From JAJFTV01 sp036825755 (GTDB lineage Bacteria; Chloroflexota; Anaerolineae; Anaerolineales; Anaerolineaceae), in contig DAISXR010000006.1 of the NCBI GenBank assembly GCA_036825755.1, positions 1 through 64,000 of the forward strand: DNA of 64,000 nt, in the 5' to 3' direction. Both the position numbers and the translations under genes were made by a program. The number at the start of each line of letters is the position of its first letter. Within the stretch, counting starts at the first letter, position 1. Below, piece after piece: positions 40,836-50,692 of this stretch. The notes under the pieces are model-generated. The model made no database searches, was not told the origin of the DNA, and worked only from the letters and a program-made list of their open reading frames with translations.

Positions 40836-42587
40836 TCATTTCAAAAGCGTTTCAATCTGCGAGCGCAGCATCGATAATCCCTGACGCATATCCTGCAGGA
40901 TTCCGTCGATCTTTTCCATGCGCTCCTGTTCAGCGTGGACATAACGGGTATACGGCGTGACGTTCTCACGCAGCCGGTTCACCGACTGCTGCGATTCCCG
41001 GTCAAACTCGCGTGTGAGCGCAGAAATCAGGCGGGCGCGGAACTCGGTCATTTTCTGCCGGAAATTCTCTTTTGCTTTGCGGCGTTTGTAGGGGATGACA
41101 AAGAAGCCCAATACCGCCAGTGTGCCCGCTGCCACCATGCCGGTGATATCCAGCGCCGATGAGACCACCGCGGTGGTGACCAGTGTGCCGAGGCTGACGG
41201 CGCCCACCTCAAACAGGGCTGTCTGCGCCACGGCTGCTTCAACCTGCCGGGCAAGCTGACTGGCTTCTTCGTTACGATCGTAGCTCTCAATCAGCAGTTT
41301 GGCGCGTTCGCCCACCGAGTCGATCAACTCACGCCGGCGGCCGGCCTGCGAGCTTCCACCCGAACCAACGATGTGCTCCAGATTCAACGCCTGACGGCGC
41401 TGCAAATAGGTCATGATCTGCTGCCACTCGCGCAGGTCTTTCTCCACCAGCCAGTCGATCAGCCGTTGAACCTGATCTTCCAGTTGGGCCGGCACATCCT
41501 GCAGAACCTCTTTTTCAAACTCCGCTCTGACACGATCGCCGCGGATGAGGTTGTGAATGTTGGTCAGGCGCAAGGTGGTGTCAAAGAAATCCAGTCCGCG
41601 TAATTCGAGCCGCTGCAGAATATTCTCCAGCTCGGCGATGCGCGGCGTCAACTCGTTCTGCAGTTCGCCTTCGTGCGCGGTGATGGCCGTCTCAATGGAG
41701 GATACGGTCTGGCGGTCTTCTGAAAGATCGGCAGATTGCGTCCGGTTCACCTGCTCAGCCTGTGTAATCAGATTCTCAGCCACTCCGAGCGGATTTTGCA
41801 GCTTCAGCCGTAAACGGGTATCATCATCCAGTGTGGAAGTGATATAGCGCTCCAGCGATTCCAGACGGCTGGCCGCCCGCAACTGGCGGCGCTGATCCGG
41901 ATCGGTTTCGGTGAGGGCGCGCTGAGCCCAGCGCGCAGAAACCGCGAACAGCTCAGGGGTATCCTCCAGCACGCCGGAAACATGCTTCAGAATAAAGGAG
42001 CGCGCCTCTTCCAGGGCATCTTCGTTCTCAAAAATATCGGCCTTGTTGAGCACAAAGACCACTTTCTTTCCCCAGGCCAGGATACGCTGCAGAAACTGGC
42101 GTTCACTTTCGGTGAGGGGCCGGTCCGCCGAGGTGGTAAACAGCACCAGGTCACTGCGAGGCACAAATTCATCGGTCAGGCGCTCATGCTGGCGGATAAT
42201 GGCATTGGTGCCGGGTGAATCGACGATGTTCAGCTCTTTCAGCAGCGGCAGAGGGTAGGTAATCACGGCGAAACCTTCATCCAATACCTGCTCGCCCGGT
42301 TCATCACCCCATTTCACCAGCGTAACCCGCGAGGTAGTGGGTGTCACCCCTTCCGGCAGCACTTTTGCACCCAAAATGGCGTTCACCAGGGCGCTTTTCC
42401 CGGCGTTGAACTCGCCAACTACCACCACCAGGAACAACTCATCCAATTGAATGATGGCTTTTTGCAGGGCAGCCAGGCGCTCTTTGGGCAACTCCATTCC
42501 CGACAGCTTTAACAGCATATCAGACAGAGCTTCCTTTTCCTGGTTGACAAAAAGCGATTGTTCGCGGGTCAGCATGGATTGTCGCAT
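40836..42587 (-). CDS. Bacterial dynamin-like GTPase
   Basis: 583-residue dynamin-family GTPase. The G1 loop GEFNAGKSALVNAIL is near residue 58, G2 TPTTSRVTL near 85, G3 IVDSPGTNA near 117, and G4 VFVLNKADIF near 178. A long helical stalk with coiled coil follows. A hydrophobic pair of segments (about 460-515, LGTLVTTAVVSSALDITGMVAAGTLAVLGFFVIPYKRRK) resembles the membrane paddle of bacterial dynamin-like proteins. It probably remodels or repairs the cell membrane. It occurs as a single gene rather than the head-to-tail pair often seen. The start follows GGAGAG. Confidence 0.9.
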   Translation of the reverse strand: MRQSMLTREQSLFVNQEKEALSDMLLKLSGMELPKERLAALQKAIIQLDELFLVVVVGEFNAGKSALVNAILGAKVLPEGVTPTTSRVTLVKWGDEPGEQVLDEGFAVITYPLPLLKELNIVDSPGTNAIIRQHERLTDEFVPRSDLVLFTTSADRPLTESERQFLQRILAWGKKVVFVLNKADIFENEDALEEARSFILKHVSGVLEDTPELFAVSARWAQRALTETDPDQRRQLRAASRLESLERYITSTLDDDTRLRLKLQNPLGVAENLITQAEQVNRTQSADLSEDRQTVSSIETAITAHEGELQNELTPRIAELENILQRLELRGLDFFDTTLRLTNIHNLIRGDRVRAEFEKEVLQDVPAQLEDQVQRLIDWLVEKDLREWQQIMTYLQRRQALNLEHIVGSGGSSQAGRRRELIDSVGERAKLLIESYDRNEEASQLARQVEAAVAQTALFEVGAVSLGTLVTTAVVSSALDITGMVAAGTLAVLGFFVIPYKRRKAKENFRQKMTEFRARLISALTREFDRESQQSVNRLRENVTPYTRYVHAEQERMEKIDGILQDMRQGLSMLRSQIETLLK

Positions 42588-42720
42588 TGGGTTCTCTCCA
42601 GGGCGATGTGTAAGCCGGTTTCCTCATTGGAATCACGGCTGGTCTGCGCCAGTTCTTTCTCCATTATAGTCAGAAACAACCGTTTTTGCCCGCTTTGAAT
42701 CGGTGAGACAGCATATAAAA

Positions 42721-42751
42721 CAGAGCGCGCTTCTGCTGGATGCGCGCTCTG
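42721..42751 (-). terminator. Terminator of the PhnB-like gene
   Basis: CAGAGCGCGC (42721-42730) pairs with GCGCGCTCTG (42742-42751), followed on the minus strand by TTTTATAT. Confidence 0.75.
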
Positions 42752-42780
42752 CTGTTTCTGTGAGCTGAAGATTCGTCCGT

Positions 42781-43257
42781 CTACCGCACCTTTTCGTAGG
42801 CCTGCAGCAGCGGTTCAATTTCAATTTTTCGCATTTGAAACAGCGTCTGCATCACGCTGTTAACCCTGGCCTGATCGCTGTCCAGCATCAGTTTACTGAT
42901 AATGGTGGGAACCACCTGCCAGGAAAGACCGAATTTGTCGGTCAGCCAGCCGCACTGGTCTTCCATACCACCCTCAGTCAGTTTTCCCCAGTAATAATCG
43001 ACCTCGGCCTGATTTTCGCAGTTGATCATGAACGAAGTGGCCGGCGTGAATTTGAACTCGGGGCCGCCATTCAGCGCGATAAAATCCTGTCCATCCAGTG
43101 AAAACTCAACGGTCAACACGGTACCCGCCGGCAACGGTCCGGCATCGCCGTAGTAGGCAATGGAACCGATTTTGGAATTGGGAAAAATAGAGGTATAGAA
43201 GCGCGCGGCTTCTTCGGCCTGGTTATCAAACCAGAAATTGGTCACAATTTTTTGCAT
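42781..43257 (-). CDS. PhnB-like glyoxalase-fold protein
   Basis: 158-residue cytosolic protein of the PhnB/3-demethylubiquinone-methyltransferase-like family (PF06983). It has the vicinal-oxygen-chelate fold: NFWFDNQAEEAARFYTSIFPNSKIG at the N-terminus, SLDGQDFIALNGGPEFKFTPATSFMINC in the middle, and CGWLTDKFGLSWQVVPTII at the C-terminus. The family name is historical and function is unproven; many members bind small molecules or metals. AAGGGG precedes the ATG. Confidence 0.85.
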   Translation of the reverse strand: MQKIVTNFWFDNQAEEAARFYTSIFPNSKIGSIAYYGDAGPLPAGTVLTVEFSLDGQDFIALNGGPEFKFTPATSFMINCENQAEVDYYWGKLTEGGMEDQCGWLTDKFGLSWQVVPTIISKLMLDSDQARVNSVMQTLFQMRKIEIEPLLQAYEKVR

Positions 43258-43475
43258 ACAGTTCGCCCCTTTCCTGCTTTTGAAAAGCAATACAATCAGC
43301 ATAACATGCCGGTTTTCTGCTGTAAAGAGGATTTATAGAACATTTATTCTGATTTAATCTAAAAACCGTTGCAGGAAAGCCGGTAGTATGCTTTGATGAA
43401 TGCACAGGTCACAAAACAAGATCATCGCTAGATAATTTTTTGTACGGCGCGTGATTAGTGGACGGATTTTCCCCT

Positions 43476-43481
43476 TATAAT
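43476..43481 (+). promoter_or_regulatory. Candidate -10 for the broken membrane gene
   Basis: A perfect TATAAT lies 89 nt before the 43571 start, in a 313-bp spacer with no other recognised feature. No good -35 is seen. Confidence 0.35.
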
Positions 43482-43570
43482 TGTGGAATACGAAAGCTTG
43501 GGTGGGTGGTCTCCACTTTCCATGGGCTTTTATGTTCTAACGCCACATACCAGTTTTGATGAGCTAAAAA

Positions 43571-45766
43571 ATGTCGAAAACCCTGCGGGCTATTATTCCG
43601 TCCTTGTTTCTTTCCGTCTGTTCAGCGGTTGTTCTTCTTTACCTGATTGGTACATTTTTACCATTCGCCGCTTATCCGCAATGGGGCAGGATTGTTGTTC
43701 TGGTGGTGGGTTGGGTCATTTTCTTTTTTTTGCTGAGGTATGTTTGGAGACGATGGATCCTCCCACGTTGGGAAACGGTTCACAACAGGGGGCTTTTTCA
43801 CCTGCTGATAGCCGCAGGTCTGACCCTACTCACCCTTTCATTGACGCTTTCTTTTTCGCCATTATATCCGGCCGATCATCTCATCACCATCCGTTCAGAC
43901 GATCCCTTTTACTTCGTTAATTTGACCGTGAATATCAGAGAAGCGAAATGGATTGTGGAGCCAACAGAATATGAGTATATCGGTCAGTGGGTGCGCGGCG
44001 ATCATTTTTCAGCGGATCATCAGGAAAGTTCACCTGCCGAAATTCGTTTGCGAGATGAATTTGAGACCAGTGATCCGGCGTATTACCAGTTCAGCTTTAT
44101 TCGCGAGGGGCAGCCAGCGGAAATTGATATCTCCATTAATCAGGAAACACACCATCTGCAAATTCCGGCAGCGGAAAATGACAGTCAGACGTACGCCAAC
44201 TTCAACATTTTGATGCCCGAGGGCGATACTTATTCAACCGTCTTTCGGATCTTTTTAATGGCGTTCCCGGTAATCCGCTTTGTCAGCCTGTTTCTGTTTT
44301 TCTTTATCGCATCGGTTTGTATCGGTAGTCGGTCTTCCAACAAGCAGAACCAGATACTGGAGTACTTTCTGCTTTTTGTACTAACTTATCTGCTAAACAA
44401 CGCCCTGGATTTTCAAAATGAATTTATCAACTTCTGGAACCATCAACCGTGGTTGATTCTGGCTGCGATGGCTGCGTTGATACTGGTGCCCATCGGGTTG
44501 TCTGTTCTGGTTAAAAAACGCCCCCGACTTGAGGGTTGGCTGTTAGTGTTTGTTTTTGCCCTGGCGGTGGCCCTGCGCATCTATTGGGTAAACATGGTAC
44601 CCACGGCCCAAGTTTCCGATTTTGGAGATTTTCACCGCTGGGCGCTCCAGTTGGCCCGCGGCGAACCCGGTCTGGTGATGAATTATTATTTTGACTTCAC
44701 CCGCCTGCTCTCACTGCTGTACCGTATTTACCCATCCGACCGAACGGCGGTGGCTATCAATATCTTCTCTTCCCTCGTAACGATGGCCGGACTGGTTTAG
44801 ATTTGCCGGCAGACCGGTCACCGGCAGGCTGGTCTCAGTGCCGCCTGGATTTTCGCAGTTTTACCATCACAGTGTGGGATGATAGGCCTGGTTTGTACAG
44901 ATATCATTTCGACCGCTGCGCTGGTCCTTTGTACGGGGTTTCTCATTCGCTACATCTACCGGCCCAGGTGGTATTGGCTGTCGGCAGGAGGGTTTTGCCT
45001 GGCGGCAGGTTTTATGATCCGAGGCGTATTGATCATGTACGCGCCGCTTTTCCTGCTGCCGCTGCTGTTTCAAGGCAAAATTGCACCCGCAAAGCTGGGA
45101 AAAGCCGCTCTCTTTTCACTGGTCGGTTTCGCTGCCGGGGTACTGCTGATCAAAACTGCTGTCATTCCGGCACGTGTGGATGATCTGCGATTCACAGAAT
45201 ATAAAATTGCCACTGATACGCTGCTAAAAGGCACAAATATCGAAGCGAAAGGACGTAATAATCCTCCTGACACGCGCCTGGTAAATGGGTGGACCCGCCA
45301 GGAAGCATTTCAAAAGGGCGTTCCTCTGATCCTCAACCGAATTTTTTCGGATCCGGCAGCGTATTACCAGTTTCTTAAGGTGAAATACAATCATTTTCTG
45401 GCCACTGATGCCTATGGGGCCGATCTGGCGTTTTTGGGATCCGATATGGATTATGAGACGTTTCAAGCACGCTGGAAAATCCCCACCCCTGATATGCGCC
45501 GTGGGTATGCTCAGATCAGTGAGTACGGTTACTGGTGTTTGCTGGCAGGCGCGCTGTCCTTATTGTTCAAGTTTCGTCCTTCCCACCGCCATATCGGATG
45601 GTTCAGTTTAAGTGTACTGCTGCTGGCATTGGCAGCATTTGCCTTTTTTGAGGTACAGCCCCGTTATCACATACCGTTGATTCCGTTTTTGGTATTGCTG
45701 TCAGCGCTTGGGCTTTCGCCGGTCTCTGGAAAGAATGATGCGGATATTTGGGCGGAATTAACGTAG
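43571..45766 (+). pseudogene. Glycosyltransferase-like multi-pass membrane protein, interrupted by an in-frame TAG
   Basis: The 409-codon first part and the later part read in the same frame, separated only by TAG at 44798-44800. Translation across it is continuous membrane protein: ...SSLVTMAGLV-stop-ICRQTGHRQAGLSAAWIFAVLPS.... The full frame would give 731 residues with about 12-14 membrane segments, an early extracytoplasmic beta region (about 90-220), and the first-loop acidic motif (SDFGDFHRWALQLARGEP, near 350) seen in dolichyl-phosphate-mannose-type (GT-C) glycosyltransferases. A single substitution from CAG or TGG explains the stop. Alternatives are readthrough, or restart at the ATG at 44879. 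The ribosome site at 43571 is weak. Confidence 0.75.
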
Positions 45767-45806
45767 TTTGCGGTTCACTTTTTGGGTATTAAATTACAAA
45801 AAATGA

Positions 45807-45838
45807 ACAAATCCCCCTCCATACGGAGAGGGATTTGT
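45807..45838 (-). terminator. Terminator of the sigma/anti-sigma operon
   Basis: ACAAATCCCcCTCC pairs with GGAGAGGGATTTGT around a 4-base loop, followed on the minus strand by TTCATTTTTTG. Confidence 0.75.
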
Positions 45839-45871
45839 ATCAGCAGCGAGTTTTCTAAAATTCGATCGGTT

Positions 45872-47425
45872 TTACGGCACCCACTGCACCTGCCAGGTAT
45901 TTTCAACCAGCACATTGATCTCACCCAGGGTGACGCGCACTGCGCCAGCCGGGTAAGCATCGCGGCAAAGCATCACGTACTGGCCGGAGGAACTGTCGGG
46001 CATATGCTGGCCCATGTTGCTCAACCAGCAGTTAGTGTTTTCTTGGGTGATATCCAGCCACACCTGCATCTTGACCGACGGATCGGTCTCGACCGCGAAG
46101 TCATATCCATAATCATAACCCTGCGAACCGTCAATATAATCAGGCGTGCGGATGTCTTCAAAGCTGGCTGCGCGGGCAGAGGTGATTCTGACGGGGTAAC
46201 CGGCGACGGTGAATTCTTCATCCAGTTCCCAGGTCTGGTTGTACTGCGGATTTTCACCGGCGTCGAAGGTGAACGACATTTCATCCGATGACAGCATGGG
46301 CGGGTCGGTGTACAGCGGAGCGTAGATGGCGGCTGCGTTCTCCACCACCACGGTCAGCGGCCCATCCGCGGGTTTGGAAAGCGAGGTGAAACCGAATTCG
46401 CTGCCCACACGGTGTTCAAACGGCTGCCAGACAAAGTTGCCGAGCATGTCAATGCGCTGTCCCTGCGAATCGATGGCGTAGACTGTAATGGGCATGAGTG
46501 AAATCAGTGAGGGATCGGCATTTTCAGCGGTGAACGAGAAGTACACTGCCACGGCGTTTTCCATCGGGATGATCTTGGTCAGGTTCATGGTCACTATCGG
46601 AGCAGGCAGATTGACAGGTTCTTCAGCGGGGGTGGTGCTGTCGGGTTGTTCGCCCGCTTCAGTTTCTGCGGTCAGTTGAGCAGTCACCTCAACCGGGTCA
46701 GAGGCAACTTCCACCTCGATCACAGGTACCCCAACCACCTCACCGGCAGGAACCTCTTTCAATGCGAAGGGAACAGACCAGTCTTCCGGGGCAGCGCCGC
46801 GTCGGGCTGAGGGGATGCAATCGAGCAGAAAAGTCATGCTGCTCACATCCGTTGAGACTGCAGCTTCATAGACGGGGGTCATGGAATACACGTTTTGCGG
46901 ATATTTCCCGCTGGCGTCGCGTTCCAGTACGGTGCCATCCGGCAGCATCAGGCGGGCAACGCCTTCATTGTTGGCCGTTTCACCGGGGTTGACACCTCCG
47001 CAAAAATCGGCGGGTGACGCGGCGGCATCCTCTGCCAGAGAGCCGTCATTATCGGACGCGATCCCGTTGACGCCGTAAGCCAGTTCAATGTGATCTTCAT
47101 AGACGATGACATCAGAAATTGTGAGGGTTACACCATCGCGGGTGCTGACGACAGGTTCCTCCAGAATTCGGACGCCGGTGGTGTTCTCCACCAAACCAAA
47201 ACCCGGTATATATCCGAGAGCGCGGCCAAGCGCAAAAACCGTACCGCTGACTACCACCAGTGCTGCCAGCGTGAGCAAAGCCGCTTTCAATGGGCGCAGA
47301 CGTTTACCAAACATAGATGAATTCCTTTCGAGCCGGGCTGATATGGCCGGCCACAGATTGGTGTTGTCCGGGATGCTGCGCCTGGTAATTTGCTCCAATT
47401 CGTCTTTCAGCCAATTATTTTTCAT
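45872..47425 (-). CDS. Membrane anti-sigma factor-like protein
   Basis: 517-residue single-pass protein. A cytoplasmic N-terminus (about 1-45) is followed by one membrane helix (about 48-70, LKAALLTLAALVVVSGTVFALG) and a large extracytoplasmic region. The region start RDGVTLTISDVIVYEDHIELAYGVNG resembles the DUF4179-type domains of other anti-sigma proteins. Repeated beta-sandwich-like segments follow. No zinc HxxxCxxC motif is seen in the cytoplasmic part. Its start overlaps the stop of the ECF sigma gene by 4 nt, so it very likely binds that sigma and releases it on an outside signal. Confidence 0.8.
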   Translation of the reverse strand: MKNNWLKDELEQITRRSIPDNTNLWPAISARLERNSSMFGKRLRPLKAALLTLAALVVVSGTVFALGRALGYIPGFGLVENTTGVRILEEPVVSTRDGVTLTISDVIVYEDHIELAYGVNGIASDNDGSLAEDAAASPADFCGGVNPGETANNEGVARLMLPDGTVLERDASGKYPQNVYSMTPVYEAAVSTDVSSMTFLLDCIPSARRGAAPEDWSVPFALKEVPAGEVVGVPVIEVEVASDPVEVTAQLTAETEAGEQPDSTTPAEEPVNLPAPIVTMNLTKIIPMENAVAVYFSFTAENADPSLISLMPITVYAIDSQGQRIDMLGNFVWQPFEHRVGSEFGFTSLSKPADGPLTVVVENAAAIYAPLYTDPPMLSSDEMSFTFDAGENPQYNQTWELDEEFTVAGYPVRITSARAASFEDIRTPDYIDGSQGYDYGYDFAVETDPSVKMQVWLDITQENTNCWLSNMGQHMPDSSSGQYVMLCRDAYPAGAVRVTLGEINVLVENTWQVQWVP

Positions 47426-47973
47426 ATGTTATTCCTCACCAGCAGAGCGCGCAATTGATTGCGGGCTGCATTTAAAAGCCATTTGATTGTGCCAGCCGCC
47501 GATCCGGCCTCTTCTGCCATTTCGGCCTCACTCATCTCCAGGAAATAGCGCTGGACGATTACCGTCCGTTGACGCGGAGACAACTTCTGCATGGCATCCC
47601 AGATTTGATTTTGGGTCTCTCTGGACTCAACCTGCGTTTCTAGCGACTCTACCTTTGCTGCCAGATCGGCAAGGATGGTTTCATGCTCATCTTCGTCGAT
47701 CTGCATATTCCGGGCGGATCTCTGCATCACTTTCAATGAGGCATTGACCACGCTTCGCATAAACCACGGCTCGAACGGACGCGTCGCGTCGAAGCTGTGG
47801 ATGGTGCGGACCAGTTTGACAAAGGTATCCTGCACGATTTCTTCGGCCAGACCGGCATCGCGCGTGATGAGATAGGCTGTGCGCACAGCCTTCACCTGAT
47901 GACGTGCGACGAGTATCTCCAGACCGCCGATGTCACCGTGCTTAAGTCGTTGAACTGCTTGTTGTTCGTCCAT
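47422..47973 (-). CDS. ECF-type RNA polymerase sigma factor
   Basis: 183-residue sigma-70 family ECF factor. Region 2 (about 10-80) has AYLITRDAGLAEEIVQDTFVKLVRTIHSFDATRPFEPWFMRSVVN. Region 4 (about 118-175) has LSPRQRTVIVQRYFLEMSEAEMAEEAGSAAGTIKWLLNAARNQL, including the -35-binding HTH. The ATG at 47973 has AAGGGA. It is the first gene of the two-gene unit with the anti-sigma factor. No clear autoregulatory ECF promoter was recognised in the 235 bp upstream; a CTGGCTGA/TCAGCCAG hairpin at 48068-48087 lies there. Confidence 0.9.
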   Translation of the reverse strand: MDEQQAVQRLKHGDIGGLEILVARHQVKAVRTAYLITRDAGLAEEIVQDTFVKLVRTIHSFDATRPFEPWFMRSVVNASLKVMQRSARNMQIDEDEHETILADLAAKVESLETQVESRETQNQIWDAMQKLSPRQRTVIVQRYFLEMSEAEMAEEAGSAAGTIKWLLNAARNQLRALLVRNNI

Positions 47974-48067
47974 ATTGTCCCTTGCACAATATATCCCCAC
48001 TGGGTGCAAAAGGTTGGGTGGTGAAGAATGAAAGAATTGTCTGTTTCACTGATAAAAGTGTATCATG

Positions 48068-48087
48068 CTGGCTGAGTCATCAGCCAG
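48068..48087. other. Hairpin between methyltransferase and sigma genes
   Basis: CTGGCTGA-GTCA-TCAGCCAG (8-bp stem, 4-base loop) has no T-run on either side. It may be an operator for the sigma operon or an RNA end of the methyltransferase transcript. Confidence 0.35.
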
Positions 48088-48208
48088 TGCGAACAGGCGC
48101 AGACGGGTTATCGTATGATGCCCAAATTACACCGGGCCGCGATGTGGCTTCGGCTTGAATGAATTGTTCGGTTTTTGCCAGGTCTCCCCGTTGACGATCC
48201 TCTATGTG

Positions 48209-48964
48209 CTAACCGCTGGGCCGCAGCATCAGTGCAAATACACCCCAGCCCAGATATTCACGGGTGTATGCAGTGTAGCGCTCCGGTTCCGAGGTCAGTT
48301 GGGCTCGTACATCTTTCGCGAACTCGTCGTCAGGATTCGCATCAAGCCATCGGCGCATGGTGAGCCATTTGGCCGCCTCGTATCGGTCCCAGCCGTCCTG
48401 GTCGGCCAGCACCATTTCAACAATATCGCATCCAAGATGGCCGAATGACGCGATCAGTTCTGGAAGCGTGAGAAAGTCAGAGACCGCTTGGGCGTGACAC
48501 TCCCTGGCAATCTCCTCTGTCGGTGGTAACTGCCGCCAGTAAGGTTCGCCGATGAGGATGATCCCGCCGGGGAGCAGGCTGCGCGACAGAAGTTCAATCG
48601 TGCCGGCTACCCCGCCGCCGATCCAGGTAGCGCCAAGACAGGCTGCCACATGGACCTTTTCACCAGAAACATAGCCGGCAGCATCGTCATGGATGAACCT
48701 GACCTGATGGGCAACTCCCAGTTCTTCAGCACGGCATTTCGCCTGCTCGGTGAACAACTGGCTCATGTCGATGCCGATACCGATGATGCCGTGATCGCGT
48801 GCCCAGGTGCACAGCATCTCTCCCGAACCGCTGCCGAGATCGAGCACCCGGGACCCCGGTTTCAACCGTAGCGCCATACCAAGCGTGGCCAGCTTGTCGG
48901 GTGTGATGGGGTTGTGGATACGATGAGCACTCTCAGTGATATTGAATATCCGTGGGATGTCCAT
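48209..48964 (-). CDS. Class I SAM-dependent methyltransferase
   Basis: 251-residue cytosolic methyltransferase. SAM-binding motif I VLDLGSGSGEML is near residue 40, the acidic post-motif GIGIDMSQLF near 62, motif II DDAAGYVSGEKVHVAACLGATWIGG near 93-117, and LLPGGIILIGEPYW near 130. The N-terminal segment HRIHNPITPDKL is typical of small-molecule methyltransferases of this group. AAGGAGG precedes the start. Substrate is not predictable. It is a single gene. Confidence 0.88.
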   Translation of the reverse strand: MDIPRIFNITESAHRIHNPITPDKLATLGMALRLKPGSRVLDLGSGSGEMLCTWARDHGIIGIGIDMSQLFTEQAKCRAEELGVAHQVRFIHDDAAGYVSGEKVHVAACLGATWIGGGVAGTIELLSRSLLPGGIILIGEPYWRQLPPTEEIARECHAQAVSDFLTLPELIASFGHLGCDIVEMVLADQDGWDRYEAAKWLTMRRWLDANPDDEFAKDVRAQLTSEPERYTAYTREYLGWGVFALMLRPSG

Positions 48965-49036
48965 TGAGGGAAACCTCCTTATAGATGTGAATGGCTTCAG
49001 TCACAGCCGAATAGCAGGGTACTTTGGTACCTGCTC

Positions 49037-50593
49037 TCAAAACTTTCGCCGATACACAAGCATACCATTGCTGCCGTACATATCGGTTGGAATGGTGTGA
49101 ACCAGCTCATACTCCGCCAGAAACCGGTCATTCTTCAGCAGCGTATTCCGTCCGTACACCTCCAGCATCACCAGCCAGTCAGGCTGCTCATCCAGGATCA
49201 AATCGCTGGAAATGGCGTAGTTGATCACGTAATCTTCGGTGGGCAGCGGGTAATAGCGAACGCTTTCGCGTGAGTTGAGACCCACCGTGTCCAGAATATG
49301 CGCGCGGGTCTGATAACCCAGCACGCCCACGTCGCCGGCGGCCAGCACATCCCCGGGCTGTAACTGTGGAGTGATCCAATCAGCGGCCTGCTGGTAGATT
49401 AATTCAAGCTGGATGTAAGCCATTTCCGGGGCAGGCCGGTCAGGGCCATGATCGGGGTGCAGGGTCCACGCCTGGATCAGAGAAAGCACCGGCAGAACCA
49501 GCAGAACAGGGATCAACCAGCGGGCGGCAGCGGCGGGTTTGGGTTTTGGCTCCAACGGGCCATCCATTTTGAAAACCAGACGCAGAAGATTTTCCAGCGC
49601 GATCAACACCAGCAAAAACAAAGCCGGCAGCGGCGGGGTGAGATACCAGCGGAAAATGAGCGGATTTGCCACGGCAAAGACCATGAAATACAGCAGCGGA
49701 TAGATCAGCCAGGGAGCCAGACGGGGGCATTTTTTCCAGGCGATTCGCATGCCGATGGCATACAACGCGGTGAACAGCACCAGCCCGATGGCAATACCCG
49801 CGCTACCCAGGTAATCATCCTGATGGAACAGGGTGGCGTAATGCTGCAGCAGCCGCACCAGCGCGGCTTCATCGGTGAGCAGATAAGCGGCGCTTTTGGC
49901 GGAAACCGAATGCGGAATAGGGCTGCCAAAATACAGGCTGGAAAAGAGGAACCAGAACACGCCCGGCAGGAAGAAAACAGAAAACTCGAGCGGGTCCACC
50001 GGATGAATGCCCTTGAACGCGCGCCAGGCGCGGTCAATCAACAACGGGCCGATCAGGATGATGGCATCCGGGCGGGTGAGCAGGACCAGGATGGCGCATA
50101 ACGAAACCATCACAGAACGTTTCTCGATGTATGCGGCAGCGGTAGCGGTCATGAGAAAGACAAACAGGCTGGTCTCCAGACCGCCGATGGCGAATGTGAC
50201 GCTGAACGGCGCGACCGCCCAGGCCAGCCCCGCGAAGATCCCGGCGGTGCGGTATCCCAGGTTCTGCCCCAGGCGTAACAGCAGCAGGCAGGTGGCCGAA
50301 TCAGCGAGTGTGTTGAGGATGAGCGAAATCCAGTCAAAGCGGGCCGAGGATCCGCCGCTGAAAAAGCCGATCAACGCCATGAGCAACGTGTAGAATGGGG
50401 TGGTGGTTCCCAGCACCCGCTCGCCGGGGTTGTAAACAAATCCGTTGCCGTCCAGTATGTTTTGGGCATACCGGAAGGTGATATCGGCGTCATCGATGAT
50501 ACGCGGCCCGGGGATCAGACGCGCCGCCAGAGCGATCAAAACGATCAGGATGGGAAGCCATGCTTTTTTGAGAAATGACAGATTCTTGGGCAC
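49037..50593 (-). CDS. Glycosyltransferase-like multi-pass membrane protein (GT-C type)
   Basis: 518-residue membrane protein with about 10-12 helices. The first loop carries GPRIIDDADITFRYAQNILDGNGFVYNPGERV, which resembles the acidic loop of GT-C (PMT/ArnT-like) enzymes that use lipid-linked sugars. A soluble C-terminal part (about 400-518) lies outside the membrane. Start is GTG with GAGGAA upstream. It probably glycosylates proteins or envelope polymers. It follows, on the same strand, the two-component and membrane genes at 50.7-53.4 kb, but with a 99-bp gap, so cotranscription is uncertain. Confidence 0.8.
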   Translation of the reverse strand: MPKNLSFLKKAWLPILIVLIALAARLIPGPRIIDDADITFRYAQNILDGNGFVYNPGERVLGTTTPFYTLLMALIGFFSGGSSARFDWISLILNTLADSATCLLLLRLGQNLGYRTAGIFAGLAWAVAPFSVTFAIGGLETSLFVFLMTATAAAYIEKRSVMVSLCAILVLLTRPDAIILIGPLLIDRAWRAFKGIHPVDPLEFSVFFLPGVFWFLFSSLYFGSPIPHSVSAKSAAYLLTDEAALVRLLQHYATLFHQDDYLGSAGIAIGLVLFTALYAIGMRIAWKKCPRLAPWLIYPLLYFMVFAVANPLIFRWYLTPPLPALFLLVLIALENLLRLVFKMDGPLEPKPKPAAAARWLIPVLLVLPVLSLIQAWTLHPDHGPDRPAPEMAYIQLELIYQQAADWITPQLQPGDVLAAGDVGVLGYQTRAHILDTVGLNSRESVRYYPLPTEDYVINYAISSDLILDEQPDWLVMLEVYGRNTLLKNDRFLAEYELVHTIPTDMYGSNGMLVYRRKF

Positions 50594-50692
50594 GATGGGT
50601 TCCTCTTTCAGGTGTTGCCGGTCACAGATGGGTTACTAAGCAACATTCGTGCCGAAAAAGAGTTTCGAGATTACACAAACCTCGTGTGAATA

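Noticed and set aside
44798..44800. Pyrrolysine or another amber-decoded residue in the membrane glycosyltransferase gene.
   Set aside because: No pylS, tRNA or pyrrolysine-dependent methylamine methyltransferase is seen in the window, and a TAG in a glycosyltransferase is better explained by a nonsense mutation.
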